Assembly: GCA_002286855.1 (NCBI GenBank)
Contig: NRSV01000062.1
Span: 150,606 to 214,605, forward strand
Source of the DNA: Bipolaris cookei
Lineage: Eukaryota; Ascomycota; Dothideomycetes; Pleosporales; Pleosporaceae
Reading direction: 5' to 3'
DNA: 64,000 bases
Notes under the pieces: generated by a model
The model's database searches: none
What the model was told of the DNA's origin: nothing
The model's input: the letters and a program-made list of their open reading frames with translations, nothing else
Program-made: the position numbers and the translations under genes
Shown here: piece after piece, positions 1-10,984 of the stretch
Numbering within the stretch: position 1 is the first letter of the stretch
Layout: every line of letters begins with the position of its first letter

Positions 1-1961
1 GCATTGGTGCAAACGCGTTAATCTTGCGTACTTCGATGAGCTCAACAGTCATCTTTGTCCAAATGGCGCTTCCTTGTGCTGAACGAGACAAACTTTCGAT
101 GATGAGTTCCCTCACATTCTCTGATAGATAGGGCAACTGCTCTTGCACTGTATGCCGGACGATGACGCTGTCTCTATAAATACTGGACTCCATAGAGATT
201 TTAGTCGTTTGTCCGAGTTGCGCCATGATCTCCCCTTCAGGTCGTGACGACAGAAGAATTTTGAGCTGTGTGGTCTTCTTCAACAAGTTTTCCAAGACTT
301 TCAAAAGCGTTCTTCTTGAAATTCTGTCGCATTCATCGAGACCATCGATGATAAGGAAGAGCACACGATCGAATGTTGCCAGAACTAATTCTAGGAATTC
401 CCCTAGTTTCTTCGTGCTTGTTGCAGGCTCGAGAATTCCAGAAGTTTGATTTTCTTTGTACCATTCGTAAAATGTTTTTTTCAAACCAGGGAGTTGTTCA
501 AGCAGTGCAAGAATCAGTCCTGACAAGATGTTGACAGCTTGTCCAGTTTCGTCGTCTCGGCAATAATAGTAGCACACTTTCGGCCTGGGTATCTGACATC
601 CGTTCTTTTGGTTTAGCTCATCCACAATGAATGTCATGGCAACTGTTTTCCCATAACCCATTTCACCAAGAAGTACTAGTTGTTGAGAGTTAGAAGCTTC
701 ATACCACTCGGTAAAATCGGGATGCACGAGTAGGAATTTGCAAGCCTCGTTGCTTCGGAGCTCTCTCAAACGTTCGTGGTATCGAACCTGTTGCTTCAAT
801 TTGCTGCTGTCCAACCACCTTGCAACTAGGTTTGTATTAGTGTGCATTCATTGCGCGTATATCAATACTAACATACTCTCACGATCATAAAGCATAGACT
901 TGATATCCTCAACAATCTCCCACGTTGACTTCTCAATAAGTTTTCGGAGGACTTCGGTACGTCCCAAAAAATCTTGGATGATGTTCGGTAGGCGATCAGT
1001 CTCTAATACCATCTTTATGGCTAGCTTCCTTCCTCTTTGCATCAGTATATCATATGCAGCCCTATAAAACTCTAGGAGTTTTTGGTACACATTGACAAGC
1101 GCCTATGTAGCATTAGAAAGGCATCGAAGATCTCGAGGATAGTTACCTTATGAATGTCTTTTTTATTTACTTTCTGTCCAAGCGTGTCGCAGTCATCAAT
1201 ATAAGAGATTTGGTCTAGCATCTCACCAATTTGCCTTGCAAACTCCAAATCTGCCGTTGCTAAGCTTATTGCAATCTATGTTCGGTCAAGTTGATTACAA
1301 CTGTTCTTGTGCGCGCCGAGGTCCAATGGCATACTTACTGCTGTCACACTCCTAACGACACCAATGACTGTTGACGCTGTGGGATCCAGATTACTGAGCG
1401 GAGACGCTAGGTCCAACGCCAGCTTGAATCTTTCGAGTGGCACTTGTATAGAGCGTAGATAGGCCACACCACGCAGGAAAGCTGATTGTTGAGTTGTCTC
1501 TTTATCCATGCCTTCAAGTTCGTCAAATAGCTGGACAGCACTGCGACTCGTAAGAATAGCTATATCAATGTTCTGTCCGAGGCTTTCGACAGCTTCACGG
1601 TATGCTGCACTCCAAAGATCAGGCGAGGCAATCGTACACCGAGTGTCGTCTTCGAGAGTTGATGAATTTAGGGATTGCGCAAGATGATCTGGGTGGAGGG
1701 AGGTATGGACTGTTCGGGCCCGAACACCATCGGTATCAGCGACAGTTGAATTCGCTATCGCTTCTCCCGTTTTTGATTCAGGACTGATTGCTTATTTAGC
1801 AGAATACATTGGACAAGGTGTGAAACTGACTGGGACGCATCGGAGTTTCTAAGCAGTGGAGCGTGGGCATTATCAGAATGGAGTTTCCGACGAAAACGAT
1901 GTAACTTCTCTGATAGTCCACGCCTAAAGCTCCTACTCCGGGAAGATGTGGAAGATGCCAT
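1..1961 (-). CDS. STAND/NLR protein with NACHT domain, 3' end off the left edge
   Basis: Fungal NOD-like receptor: a signal-transducing NTPase probably acting in non-self or damage recognition. Five exons fit in phase, with introns at 1784-1830, 1276-1338, 1103-1146 and 826-876. It starts at the ATG at 1961 with a basic Ser/Arg-rich tail (MASSTSSRSRSFRRGL), then a helical fungal STAND N-terminal region (Goodbye-like, from DLWSAAYREAVESL to DIKSMLYDRES). The NACHT core follows, with Walker A GEMGYGKT, Walker B LFLIIDGLDEC and sensor KILLSSRPE. The downstream repeat domain (ankyrin, WD40 or TPR) lies beyond position 1, so the effector/sensor pairing is unknown. No stop or frameshift is seen in the visible part. 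The family call is firm; the exact N-terminal domain name is an inference. Confidence 0.85.
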
Positions 1962-2684
1962 GAAAACAATGATATGAGAAATCGGGTCTTTTATCGCCTC
2001 AACGGAACGGACCGTAGGTGGGCAGAAGAAGGGGTGGCAGGCCTCGCTGAGATGGTAAAATGCCACATTAGCCGCCAGGGAGGTGCCCCGCACAGTATCA
2101 AGTCTTAACGTTATTAGGCAAGAAGTGCTTTCATCGGCGCTTACATTTACCAAGGCACAGATGCGCCTATTTTGGCTTTCAACAAAATCACAAACCTGTA
2201 GATTTGGATTGTGGTCACAGTCTCAGTAAAAGGTTTTATTTGATGACCGGAAGATCTAATCATGGCTGTACTGCAGAAGCGGTGTCAGAGTATCCATGGA
2301 GCGTCAAACAGCGAGGCCGCTCATGACACGTATATCTTGAAGCGCATGAAATTCCACAAGAATCCTGCGTTCACAGTCAGTCTGCTGAGGCTGTCCTTGT
2401 TGTTGCGTCATGGTCGTCGAAGCAGACACGCGATGATTTGATGGGGTGGGCTGGATGGATGTGGAGCCACTGATCGTCGCGGGCGGTCGAATTATCACCC
2501 GATCCTAAAATTTGAAAGTTGGCAGCCTTGGCAAATGTTAGCCCCTCAAAGCTATGCAAAGCATAATCTACTTCTTCTAATCAACCACAATTTGAACTCT
2601 TGTGTGATCTTTACCTGGATGGCGACAGTCGGCAAAGCTGTATTTGTATTGGAGGGATCCTTGGCCTGTAGTCCAAAACTCGCC

Positions 2685-3365
2685 ATGGGTTCCAGCCAGA
2701 ACGATGACTCAACCCGAGCACGCACAACTCCGGCCAACTTCTTCGATTTACCAAAAGGGGTGCGCGACAATATCTACAGTAGACTTCTTGTCCTTCGACA
2801 CCCGCTTTACATTTTCCAAGAACCGAAATCTCGCATAGAGAGCTTTGCGCCCGATAAACCCTTTCGATGGCTCGCTTTGCTATATACCAGTCGACAGATA
2901 TACTCGGAGTCTAGGGCTGTGCTCTATGGAATGAATCAATTTCATCTCGTAGACATCACACCACTTCAAGCCGACCTCCTGCAATCTTTTTTGGATTGTA
3001 TTGGCACCGCGAATGCAGCGTCTTTATCTTATCTATGTGTCAATTTTCCAGTCGCGGAACGCTTGAGTGGCCAAACAGGAAGAGTCGAGCTCAGCATCGA
3101 CAGTATGCAGAGCGTAAGACTGTATCGGGACAAGTGCTCTCAGCTGTCGACCCTGGAAACTGTTGTACACTATAAGAATTCCAGATTTTTCAGAGAGTCA
3201 GAGGACTTCCTTCGAGATGCGCTGCCATTAATCGATAGACAATTGAGGTCTATCCCCTCATTGCGCAAGATTATGGTCCGGTTCGATGACTTTAATGGGA
3301 TCCCAACAGCTTTCGCAAAGGATTTGATGCAGGGGCTTGGGTGGATAGTGGTGCATCGTGGTTGA
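2685..3365 (+). CDS. DUF7730 / F-box-like fungal protein
   Basis: Single-exon gene of about 226 residues. Near the N-terminus it has the pattern of fungal DUF7730/2EXR-type proteins: FFDLPKGVRDNIYSRLL, then LLYTSRQIYSESRAVLYG and NQFHLVDI. These proteins are often annotated as F-box-like and have no proven activity. I chose the ATG at 2685 because it sits in a strong context (gccATGg) just before the domain; the frame stays open up to an ATG at 2535, which would add 50 residues of poor quality. The gene diverges from the NLR on its left. The family call rests on these motifs only. Confidence 0.6.
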   Translation: MGSSQNDDSTRARTTPANFFDLPKGVRDNIYSRLLVLRHPLYIFQEPKSRIESFAPDKPFRWLALLYTSRQIYSESRAVLYGMNQFHLVDITPLQADLLQSFLDCIGTANAASLSYLCVNFPVAERLSGQTGRVELSIDSMQSVRLYRDKCSQLSTLETVVHYKNSRFFRESEDFLRDALPLIDRQLRSIPSLRKIMVRFDDFNGIPTAFAKDLMQGLGWIVVHRG

Positions 3366-3838
3366 AATCAATCCTGGCAATGATCATGAAGAGAACTTTC
3401 GTGATTTTTCCCTAGATATGAAGGGTCGTCTGATGGTCTTTCATTCTATCTCGCACCTTGACACATTTCAGACACCAGATACGCAAAACAGCGGTTGAAT
3501 AATACTTTGCTTACATCACACCACATCACAGATATTGTGCCTCTCAGCCTAACTACTCGCATTACGGTGTACTCTATTTTCGCCTCCTTGCGCCCCCTGT
3601 CGCCTCGTGTGTTATGAGTAACAGAAGGAAGGATTCTCTCCCTAGGAACTGACCATGAACGGTTGAGAAACCACTTGCGATCAGATGACAAGGATCGCCG
3701 GGAGGCGACGGTCACGTGACTTAGCCTCTCGCCAAGAGCAAACATCCCGCCAAAGATGGGATGTCATGAGGTTATGGAATGCCATGTCCTCCCAAACCTC
3801 CCACAGAAGTACTCTTCCATGGGATTTTAGGGAGAACC

Positions 3839-3966
3839 AGACTGGAAGTCAACGGGTAGAAAGGATGGACGAATTTTATCATTACACTCGTTGTGGTCAA
3901 CCCTCAAATTGTATTTTCTTACAAGCTCTTTACTTAACAAGGTTGATACTCTGTTATTCTACCTAG
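3839..3966. repeat. Dispersed LTR-like repeat, copy A
   Basis: This stretch resembles 45562-45680 and 57555-57670. All three share a core with ACACTCGTTG, then a CTTTCTTAYAAGYTCTTT-like box and an AT-rich end. It looks like a fragment or solo copy of one transposon end, perhaps an LTR. The rest of 3366-4149 holds no gene I can support. Confidence 0.45.
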
Positions 3967-4149
3967 TATAAAATTGATTATCATCACGGCTTACCGCTAA
4001 CCTGCTAACTCACCCTCATCCGGATCGAGTGCTAGAGAAGTACAGCCCAACCCCCGTGTAATATTGTGGTGTCTTCTTTTGCCTACACACCCTTGTCTGC
4101 AAACGTTCAGACGCTGATTTAACACGCCATATATGAGAATATCTTCAGC

Positions 4150-4438
4150 GTTTCTAGGAGCACAGCATTTCCAGGAGCACAGTGTTTCTAGGAGCATAGT
4201 GTTTCTAGGAGCACAGCATTTCCAGGAGCACAGCGTTTCTAGGAGCACAGCGTTTCTAGGAGCACAGTGTTTCTAGGAGCACAGCATTTCCAGGAGCACA
4301 GCGTTTCTAGGAGCACAGCGTTTCTAGGAGCACAGCGTTTCTAGGAGCAGTAAGTTATCAGAAGCAGAACGTTTCTAAGAGCAGGGTGTTTTCAGAAACG
4401 CCGTACTCCTAGAAACACCCTGTCGCTAGAAACGCCCT
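4150..4438. repeat. 17-bp minisatellite ending in inverted copies
   Basis: Eleven units of 17 bp (consensus GTTTCTAGGAGCACAGC, with an ATTTCCAGG variant) run from 4150 to 4336, followed by a partial unit and decayed copies to about 4390. At about 4395-4438 the motif appears in inverted orientation (CTCCTAGAAAC, then GCTAGAAACGCC), so the right end can fold back on the array. An open frame of 83 codons on the minus strand here is simply the repeat read through and is not a gene. Confidence 0.85.
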
Positions 4439-4467
4439 GCGCTGATCTGAGACCCTCCATCTCTCCG

Positions 4468-4606
4468 CATGAATAGTTGGAGAAGTATCTTTCCGCAAAC
4501 CCCTGCAAACACTAGCACATTTTAACTACCACACAGCACACATGAATAGTTACAGAAGTATCCTTCCGCAAACCCCTGCAAATGCCAGTATATTCTAGCT
4601 ACTACA
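4468..4606. repeat. 73-bp direct repeat, two copies
   Basis: Copy one is 4468-4540 and copy two is 4541 to about 4606. Both contain CATGAATAGTT, then GAAGTATCYTTCCGCAAACC and a less conserved tail. The second copy runs into the 3' end of the next minus-strand gene, so the duplication may have supplied its 3' UTR. Confidence 0.7.
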
Positions 4607-6129
4607 CCGAAATCACCCTCATAACCTTATCCGGCCGATTTACCAAATGCCATTCACCCTTCAGCTCAGCTACTGCTTTTTCGTTCTCCTGACTGTATCC
4701 GTCAAGTCTACTTGTCGCTTGTGCTGCAAGTGGATAGGTCAATGGTACAGCTCCTTCCATAATAGATTTAACTAGAGTATCCACCGTTCGACTGGCATTG
4801 ATGCCGTTTGGGTACGCATGTATTAGGTAAGTTAGAAGAATTATTAGTCTTTGGTCTGGTAGCTTCTTAGGATCATTTCTAGAGCGTTGTCAGCAGATTT
4901 AGTAAAAGATATATAATATTTATTTCTTACATATGGGTCTCTAGAGTATGGCTACAGGTCAGAATTATTCCAACTCCAAGCTGAGATATCATATATGACC
5001 ATCTCTTGCCGATTCTTGTATGCCATTTAAGACTGTTCTCGCGTTTTCTTCTACTCTGTGGAGTAAGGCTTTTGTACTGCGACCCATATATTCTTTCTAA
5101 GATAATCGACTTTGCTATGCTAGCCAAACCCTTGCCCGAAGAAAGACGCCTGGGTAAGCTAGAATCATGTCTGAGCTCGATGAGTTTCTGCTCATATTGA
5201 TGATATAGTAGAACCCTTGCCATTCTTAGTTTGATAGGTTCGACCAATGAGTCAGCTGAAATTGTTTCAGCACACTGGAGGCTTTTGAACATCTTTTCTG
5301 TCAGAGACATTCCAGTTACTGGATTACCGGTGGGAAGACGAGACCAGGGATCTTCTGCATCCCACCTGCGGCAGAAACTGTTTATGAAATCCTTCGCGTC
5401 TTCTCGCAGAAACGAATCGCCGATTTCAACCACATACTGGATCTCTTCGTATGAGGATCCATAGAGGCGGCTTAGCTGGTCGTACGAATACAGCCAATGA
5501 GTTACTATTGCGTCATCCGGTAATGTAAATTCCGTCTCCTGTACCGGGCTTGTGCTCCAGTTAGACGATAGAACAGATGGAGATACGGAAGGCATCCTTG
5601 ACTGAGTAGCTAAGTGTAGGGAATGGACATCATTCAGGATAGGTTCTGGCCTTCTGTCTTCCGCAGTCTCGGAATTTATGGATTCAGTTGCATCTGTAGG
5701 ATCTACTAATCCTTCTGTGGCCGTAGACTCTTCCAGTGTCATGCATTGGGATGCGTGTTCTACGCTATCGCTCCAACGCGCCGCCTTTCCGTTAACAAAA
5801 GACGCTTGACTAATTTTGTTACGGACAAAAGTATGCTGATCTGCATCAGGTACTCTGGCAGCTGTGAGGTGTGAATCAAGAATTCCAGGATAGAACCGGA
5901 TTCCTTGAGTATCGGATAGAGAAACTTCCATCGCTTCGTTCGAGTCCTCACGAAAGAAATTCTCAAATATAAGCTTATGAGGAGAAAGCTTAGCCTGGAT
6001 ATAATCAAGACGATTGCCTTGTATAGTTGCGAGCAAGGTTAGAAACGCCTTGCCTAGATGGATGAACTAAGAGTGTCAGTCGGGCCCTTCTGGACCATGA
6101 TAACTCACATCTTCTCCCGTTTCTTCCAT
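4602..6129 (-). CDS. Hypothetical protein, three exons
   Basis: I do not recognise this protein. Exons join in phase across introns 6067-6108 (42 bp, acceptor CTTAG with CTGAC branch) and 4879-4930 (52 bp). I took the ATG at 6129 (MEETGEDFIHLGKAF...) as the start; reading frame also continues upstream towards 6177, so another 5' exon is possible. The product is about 450 residues: a polar, Ser/Glu-rich middle, then a helical C-terminal half with HWLYSYDQLSRLYGSS and LERIYGSQYKSL. No signal peptide or membrane segment is evident. The 720-bp region to the divergent gene at 6884 is AT-rich and without genes. Confidence 0.6.
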
Positions 6130-6883
6130 CCTAGTCCAGCCATAGCTCAGTAGAGCCTCGTTTCCATCAGGACTCTATCAAATATCAGAAACGATATTTC
6201 GAAACGACGAGGTTACATGCCAGAATAAGAGAGCGCATGATTTGTGAAAGAATAGGGCGTATCACTACGCGCAATATAGGAAGAAGCACTGTGTTTGCGA
6301 GAAACGATATGGGAAACTGTGGAGCACATCTGGAGAGGTAGGAGGGAAAGACACTAAGTTTATTACCACTCTAATATTACTGAAGACAGCAATTTTTAAC
6401 CCACGTTCAGTCAACGTCGTTTCACAAACAGCCGATTTCTGTCCCTATGTGCCGAAAACGACCAATCGGAGTGCAAGGGTCATGGAGAAGTTGTCACGCG
6501 TAGATGCGGGGTTTTGTGGCGAGGATAATTGTACGTGTGTTTTGAGCAACTTTTTCGATCCTTCTTTTATATAATCGTTACGGTAGTTCATCATATAGTT
6601 GTGATTGCTGCCATGGCTCGGTCACAATTGCTGCCTTCCCATTCTTGCATATACTGCGATAGTTCGCTATAGCTACGACGTTCTGCGATAGCCGCAGATG
6701 CATCCCTGTAGCGGCTGCGATAGAAGTCTGCGATCCTTTCTATCCCATTGGTCACTCTTTAGACATAGAGACGGATGTTAATTAATATGCGGTCACCTCT
6801 ATAAGTAGCTCAAGCTAACCTACGAAATACGTGCAACCCAACTTCCAAATACTTAAAACTCGCGGAACTGCTATCTAAGCAAC

Positions 6884-7252
6884 ATGCCAATCAGCTGGAG
6901 GCCTTCTAAATCTATTCAAACGTTCATTGATGAACACGACTATGCATATTTCAAAGACAGGAATAGTTATTGTGAATGCAGAGTCTTTAATGATAAAGGC
7001 CGATTTAGCGATCAAACACCTAAATACAACGTGCACGAGATTTACGACGTTGAGGGGACCTTAGAGATTCAAAGGCAGCTTTTTATTAAACTAGCCGCGC
7101 TTGAAAATCAAGTGACTGGAGAATGTGAAGATAGTGTGCATAGAAGGCGTATTGATGCTCTTAGAGTAGACACGGTCCAAGCGATACAAAAGACTTGGAA
7201 TCAAAGTAGTCGGTCTACTGCTTATCGAAAATCACTTTATTTGATGCTTTAA
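6884..7252 (+). CDS. Small hypothetical protein (122 aa)
   Basis: Intronless frame of 122 residues, unrecognised. It begins MPISWRPSKSIQTFIDEHDY and is mixed charged/helical, with two cysteines close together (CECRV). Support for it being real: a TATA-like CTATAAGTAG about 85 bp upstream, an A at -3 of the ATG, and normal amino-acid composition. No homologue or function can be suggested from sequence alone. The downstream 7253-7729 region is AT-rich with no supported gene. Confidence 0.5.
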   Translation: MPISWRPSKSIQTFIDEHDYAYFKDRNSYCECRVFNDKGRFSDQTPKYNVHEIYDVEGTLEIQRQLFIKLAALENQVTGECEDSVHRRRIDALRVDTVQAIQKTWNQSSRSTAYRKSLYLML

Positions 7253-7729
7253 TGCAAGATTCATCGTAGTTAGGTCCGATACATGCAAGGAAAAGTAGCG
7301 TTAGGTGTGATAACCTGTATACGTTGAATAGTTACCCAATCTCTCGTCATCTCTCTAGTTTTACGCGATTTTACTAGTCATGCCGGTAAAGCTCAAGCTG
7401 AATAGAATGTGTGACATGCCATGTGTGCATCCTCTCTTACTATCGTTGATAAGTCGGCTCTATTGTGCTATTTGACAGGATGACTTCTCTTATCTAGGTT
7501 TTATATAGCTAAAACACTTGAGACTTGAGTTGAAAACTAAACTATTTTTATGGTTTATACAATAAGCAAGCTTAGTAGAAGCAGAAAATAAAAGCATAGT
7601 CCTGATGAGAGAGAACTAGCGTGGCAAGCACAAGAAGAATAAACATTGTTGCTTGCCTCGCTAGCCACGAATCGTTACTAGGTCAAAGCGACTGATACTT
7701 ATATGTTATCGCGATACAAAGATGACAAT

Positions 7730-8119
7730 TTATAGTGCCGATAATATAGGGAAAAATGAAACGATTATGACGAGCAGAAGCTTGTACATAAACGCCCCCA
7801 TCAGGTTATCTTTCCAATTTGATGTAGCAGAAAAAGAGACATTTGGATCGTTGGGCACGGAAAAATTCCGGGTTATATTGGTTCTGTTATCCCATAAAGG
7901 TCTTGGCAGGCGGAGAGACGGGCTAGTTGGAAAGAGGGTAGCTTGCGGAATCGCCACAGCTGTATTGCTTGTCACGTTCATGATGGAGATCGCTGCTGTC
8001 TTCTCGCAGGCTTCTCCAGTAACGGGCGTTGTGGAAACAATCTCTTGTTGCCTAGATAATGCATTTGACAGCCTGACAAGTACTATAAAGTAGAAATATC
8101 TCATTGCGGAAGATGGCAT
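7730..8119 (-). CDS. Small secreted, GPI-anchor-like glycoprotein candidate
   Basis: Frame of 129 residues from the ATG at 8119. It opens with a short basic/hydrophobic stretch that reads as a signal peptide (MRYFYFIVLVRLSNALS). The middle has five N-glycosylation sequons (NVTS, NRTN, NITR, NFSV, NVSF). It ends in a hydrophobic tail with no charged residue (KLLLVIIVSFFPILSAL), as in GPI-anchored or tail-anchored proteins. There is one internal cysteine. If real, it would sit at the cell surface. It has no family match I know, and the opposite strand carries a similar-length open frame (7722-8093), so coding status is moderately uncertain. Confidence 0.45.
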   Translation of the reverse strand: MPSSAMRYFYFIVLVRLSNALSRQQEIVSTTPVTGEACEKTAAISIMNVTSNTAVAIPQATLFPTSPSLRLPRPLWDNRTNITRNFSVPNDPNVSFSATSNWKDNLMGAFMYKLLLVIIVSFFPILSAL

Positions 8120-8338
8120 TTTCACCTATGATACTGGGACTGCTCTTCTAATATAAGTGACTAATTGGACCGGTCGATGTGGATGGCCATCCGAATTCAT
8201 ACGTGATGCATCTTTTGGTGCCAGGATAAAGTTGTTGGCCAATAGGTTTCTCACGCACTCCTCGCATGTACAAATAGGATCATATCTAGGCATTATAGAA
8301 GAAACGGTACACAAATAACCTTCTTAGAAGACCTTGCT

Positions 8339-9019
8339 ATGGATTCAATCATCTCTAAAGTGCACGTCGAGCTCGCCAAGCTTGCGAATGATTATGCAAA
8401 TTCCGAGAAGGAAAATGTTACCCTCAGTCTCACCTCAGACTTCCAACGAGCCCTATTCTCAATTCTAGACGAAGAAATTCGTATTAGAGACCTTGGACAA
8501 TCTAGTGAGCTAAAAGAAGAAATGATCGAACTGTTTAAAGGGGAAAAGCATCCAGGGAAGCCCGCATGGCCATACCTTAATCAGTTGGATAAGTACGATA
8601 GATGCTCCGCTGAGAGGGGCTGTAAGTTTAAGTACGGAGCTGCGCTCTACAAAGCTTCATGCGAGGAACACTATGTGTGCACAAAACATAAGTCAAGCCC
8701 TTGCCTTGTAAAACACAAGAAGACATTGATCCAAAACGACCAAGCTGAACACAACGGGACTAGCACAGAGGGAGGTACTGAACATCCGCCCCAGGGACAG
8801 CGAGTGAATGCAGATCCGGAAGGAAACACGTCTAAGCACGAGAACGCAGACAAAATAAGTGTAGGAGAGAAAATGGCAGGTAAAGGAAGTTCGAAAGATG
8901 AGAAATCAACTGATATTGAAGGAAGAGAAGAAGAAGAAGAAGAAGAAGAAGAAGAAGAAGAAGAAGAAGAAGAAGAAGAAGAAGAAGAAGAAGAAGAAGA
9001 AGAAGAAGAAGAAGAAGAA

Positions 9020-9052
<33 letters not shown>

Positions 9053-9538
9053 GACGAAGATGAAGACGAAGATGAAGACGAAGATGAAGAAGAGAAAATC
9101 AAAGAAGCAGAACATGCAAGTCCCACAAAGGAACAAGTCCCTTCAGCTAATCCGGTAAAAGGAAAATACCAGCCGATTGACAATGGCAAAAAGAATACAA
9201 CAACTTACGGCACAACGAAGGAGAAAATCCCGGAAATCATTAATGGGGACCTTAATAAAAAAGCTGCCAAAAAAGACGATCAACCTCCGAAATTCAAAGT
9301 AGAGAATGTGCAATACTTCTCCGAGGACTTGAGCTATGAAGGCGACAGTCTCCTAAGCGAGATTCAAGTCTGCCAAGTGCGAACAAACTCTGGAAAGCCC
9401 ATCTGGGTTCCAATGGATGACTATGTACAGCTTAAAAATAAGTATGTTCAGCAGCAGTCTGAGAAGGAGGACGAATGCGACGATGGAATTGTGAATGGAG
9501 AAGATATGAATCGACAGAACGCAGACGTCGGAAGATAG
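8339..9538 (+). CDS. Acidic low-complexity protein with Cys/His-rich N-terminal region
   Basis: Intronless 399-residue protein. Residues 1-90 are helical (MDSIISKVHVELAKLANDY). Residues about 88-122 hold a compact Cys/His set (C-x5-C, then C-x2-H-x2-VC-x2-H and C) that could bind a metal. A charged linker leads to an unbroken run of 31 Glu and 10 Asp followed by alternating Glu/Asp, encoded by a GAA/GAT microsatellite. The C-terminal 130 residues return to normal composition (WVPMDDYVQLKNKY) and are probably a folded segment. Long acidic tracts are common in chromatin or histone-chaperone proteins, but no specific function is supported. The start fits the first ATG of the frame. Confidence 0.65.
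8927..9049. repeat. GAA/GAT trinucleotide microsatellite inside a gene
   Basis: Thirty-one GAA codons (8927-9019) are followed by ten GAT codons (9020-9049). A mixed GAAGAC/GAAGAT tract continues to about 9090. The array keeps frame and is likely length-variable between strains. Confidence 0.95.
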
Positions 9539-10984
9539 ATATGATAACATGAGATGAGAACGTAGCATAAACTACTCCTTGTAGGCTTCTCGTAGCTTTA
9601 ATAGCTAGAGATATAGTCATATTACTCTATTAGCCAATTTAGGGTTGTTATTGATATTCAAGGGTAGCCTATTTCATAGTGTACTGACCAGTTCATTTCT
9701 ACAACCTATCGTCACAATAACATCTCCTAATGTTATGCCACTTTTTCTTATAAATACAAGTAATATATAGATTTTAGAATTCAAATGGTGTTGTGTATAC
9801 CCTTATTTTACTCGTCGATGCGTAATTTCGTTCGATTTTACTGCCGCTCCTAGAGCTGTATGTAGTTGTCGCAGCGTTCTTGTAGCTACTGCCCGCTATT
9901 GAACAAAGAAATCGCTTAATCTGAATTACTTCTACAAACCATTCAGCATAGGATTTTACCTGCGAAATTTATAGTGTGAGTGATTTGTTAGCTAACGTCT
10001 GTCGCTGGCTGTTAAGAAACCCAGTAGGCCGAGAAACGCCAGTAGAACACGATACTTTGTGAGACCTGTCATACTTACCCTCTTATTAGTTTTCTCTAGC
10101 TTAACGTTACTTGATTTCTCGCTGTAAAGAGACCGAGATTAGTTATTTTATGTAGAAAGTGATATCATCATAAAAGTTCAACTTAGGTTCAAGACATCTT
10201 TCATCCGCGATTACTAGAGAAAATGGTAGGATTATTATGGGCAATAGTAATGAACTAAAAGCCTTAGTCTCGTACGCCGTAGTCTGGCGCGTATTCTTTA
10301 CTAGCTCAAACCATGCTGCGATTGGAGTATTGGCTATCAAGTGTACGTTAATGATATGTTGAAAATCACGTGGATTAAGCTCTAGGATCCGCTACGTAAG
10401 AGATCGGTCCTCAACAGATACTAGCTTATGCTAACAGGCGCTATCTCTGGTGGAAGCCAGATACTGCGAAGCCAAGTTTGAAGCGCAAACTTAGTACCGT
10501 ACATGCTTCTGCAAGGCGCGTAGTAGTAAGTTCACTTCCTTATTTTTCTTATATACTAGTTTTGTAATGATAAGTTAAAGATCTGAATCACATTTATGTA
10601 CAAGAAGTTAAATATTTGAGGACGTTATTATCGCATTATTGTTGGACAGAGTTGCGGTAGTTTACTGATGTGTGCCGCTTACTGATGTGTGTTATAGACA
10701 ATATCATGATTGCCTGATTATAAAATAGGATGAGACAGAACCCGACTTATCTTCAGCGTATAAGTTTTCTTTTACCTGTGTGATAGCCTTCTATCTTCAC
10801 CTAGACTGTCTTTGCTCTAGGACCTCTATCAGTGTTGTTGTTACTCCGCTATAGCTAAATTTACGACCTTCTACTCAGCATCCACCGCCACTAAGTAGTC
10901 AAGGTTTCCACAACACTAACTAGATACACGTATCTAAAGAGCTATAGAACACAGCCAAGAACAATCACAGAGAGGCTTTTAGAA
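9539..10984. other. Gene-poor AT-rich stretch
   Basis: No open frame with credible composition, RNA gene or clear transposon was recognised in these 1.4 kb. The last 400 bp before 10985 would be expected to carry the NB-ARC part of an NLR if the TPR gene downstream were complete, but nothing coding is visible. Confidence 0.5.

Noticed and set aside
3997..4248. Minus-strand frame in the 17-bp minisatellite
   Set aside because: It encodes only the repeat unit.
8671..9189. Poly-serine open frame on the minus strand
   Set aside because: It is the complement of the GAA/GAT microsatellite in the plus-strand acidic gene; no independent start or domain.
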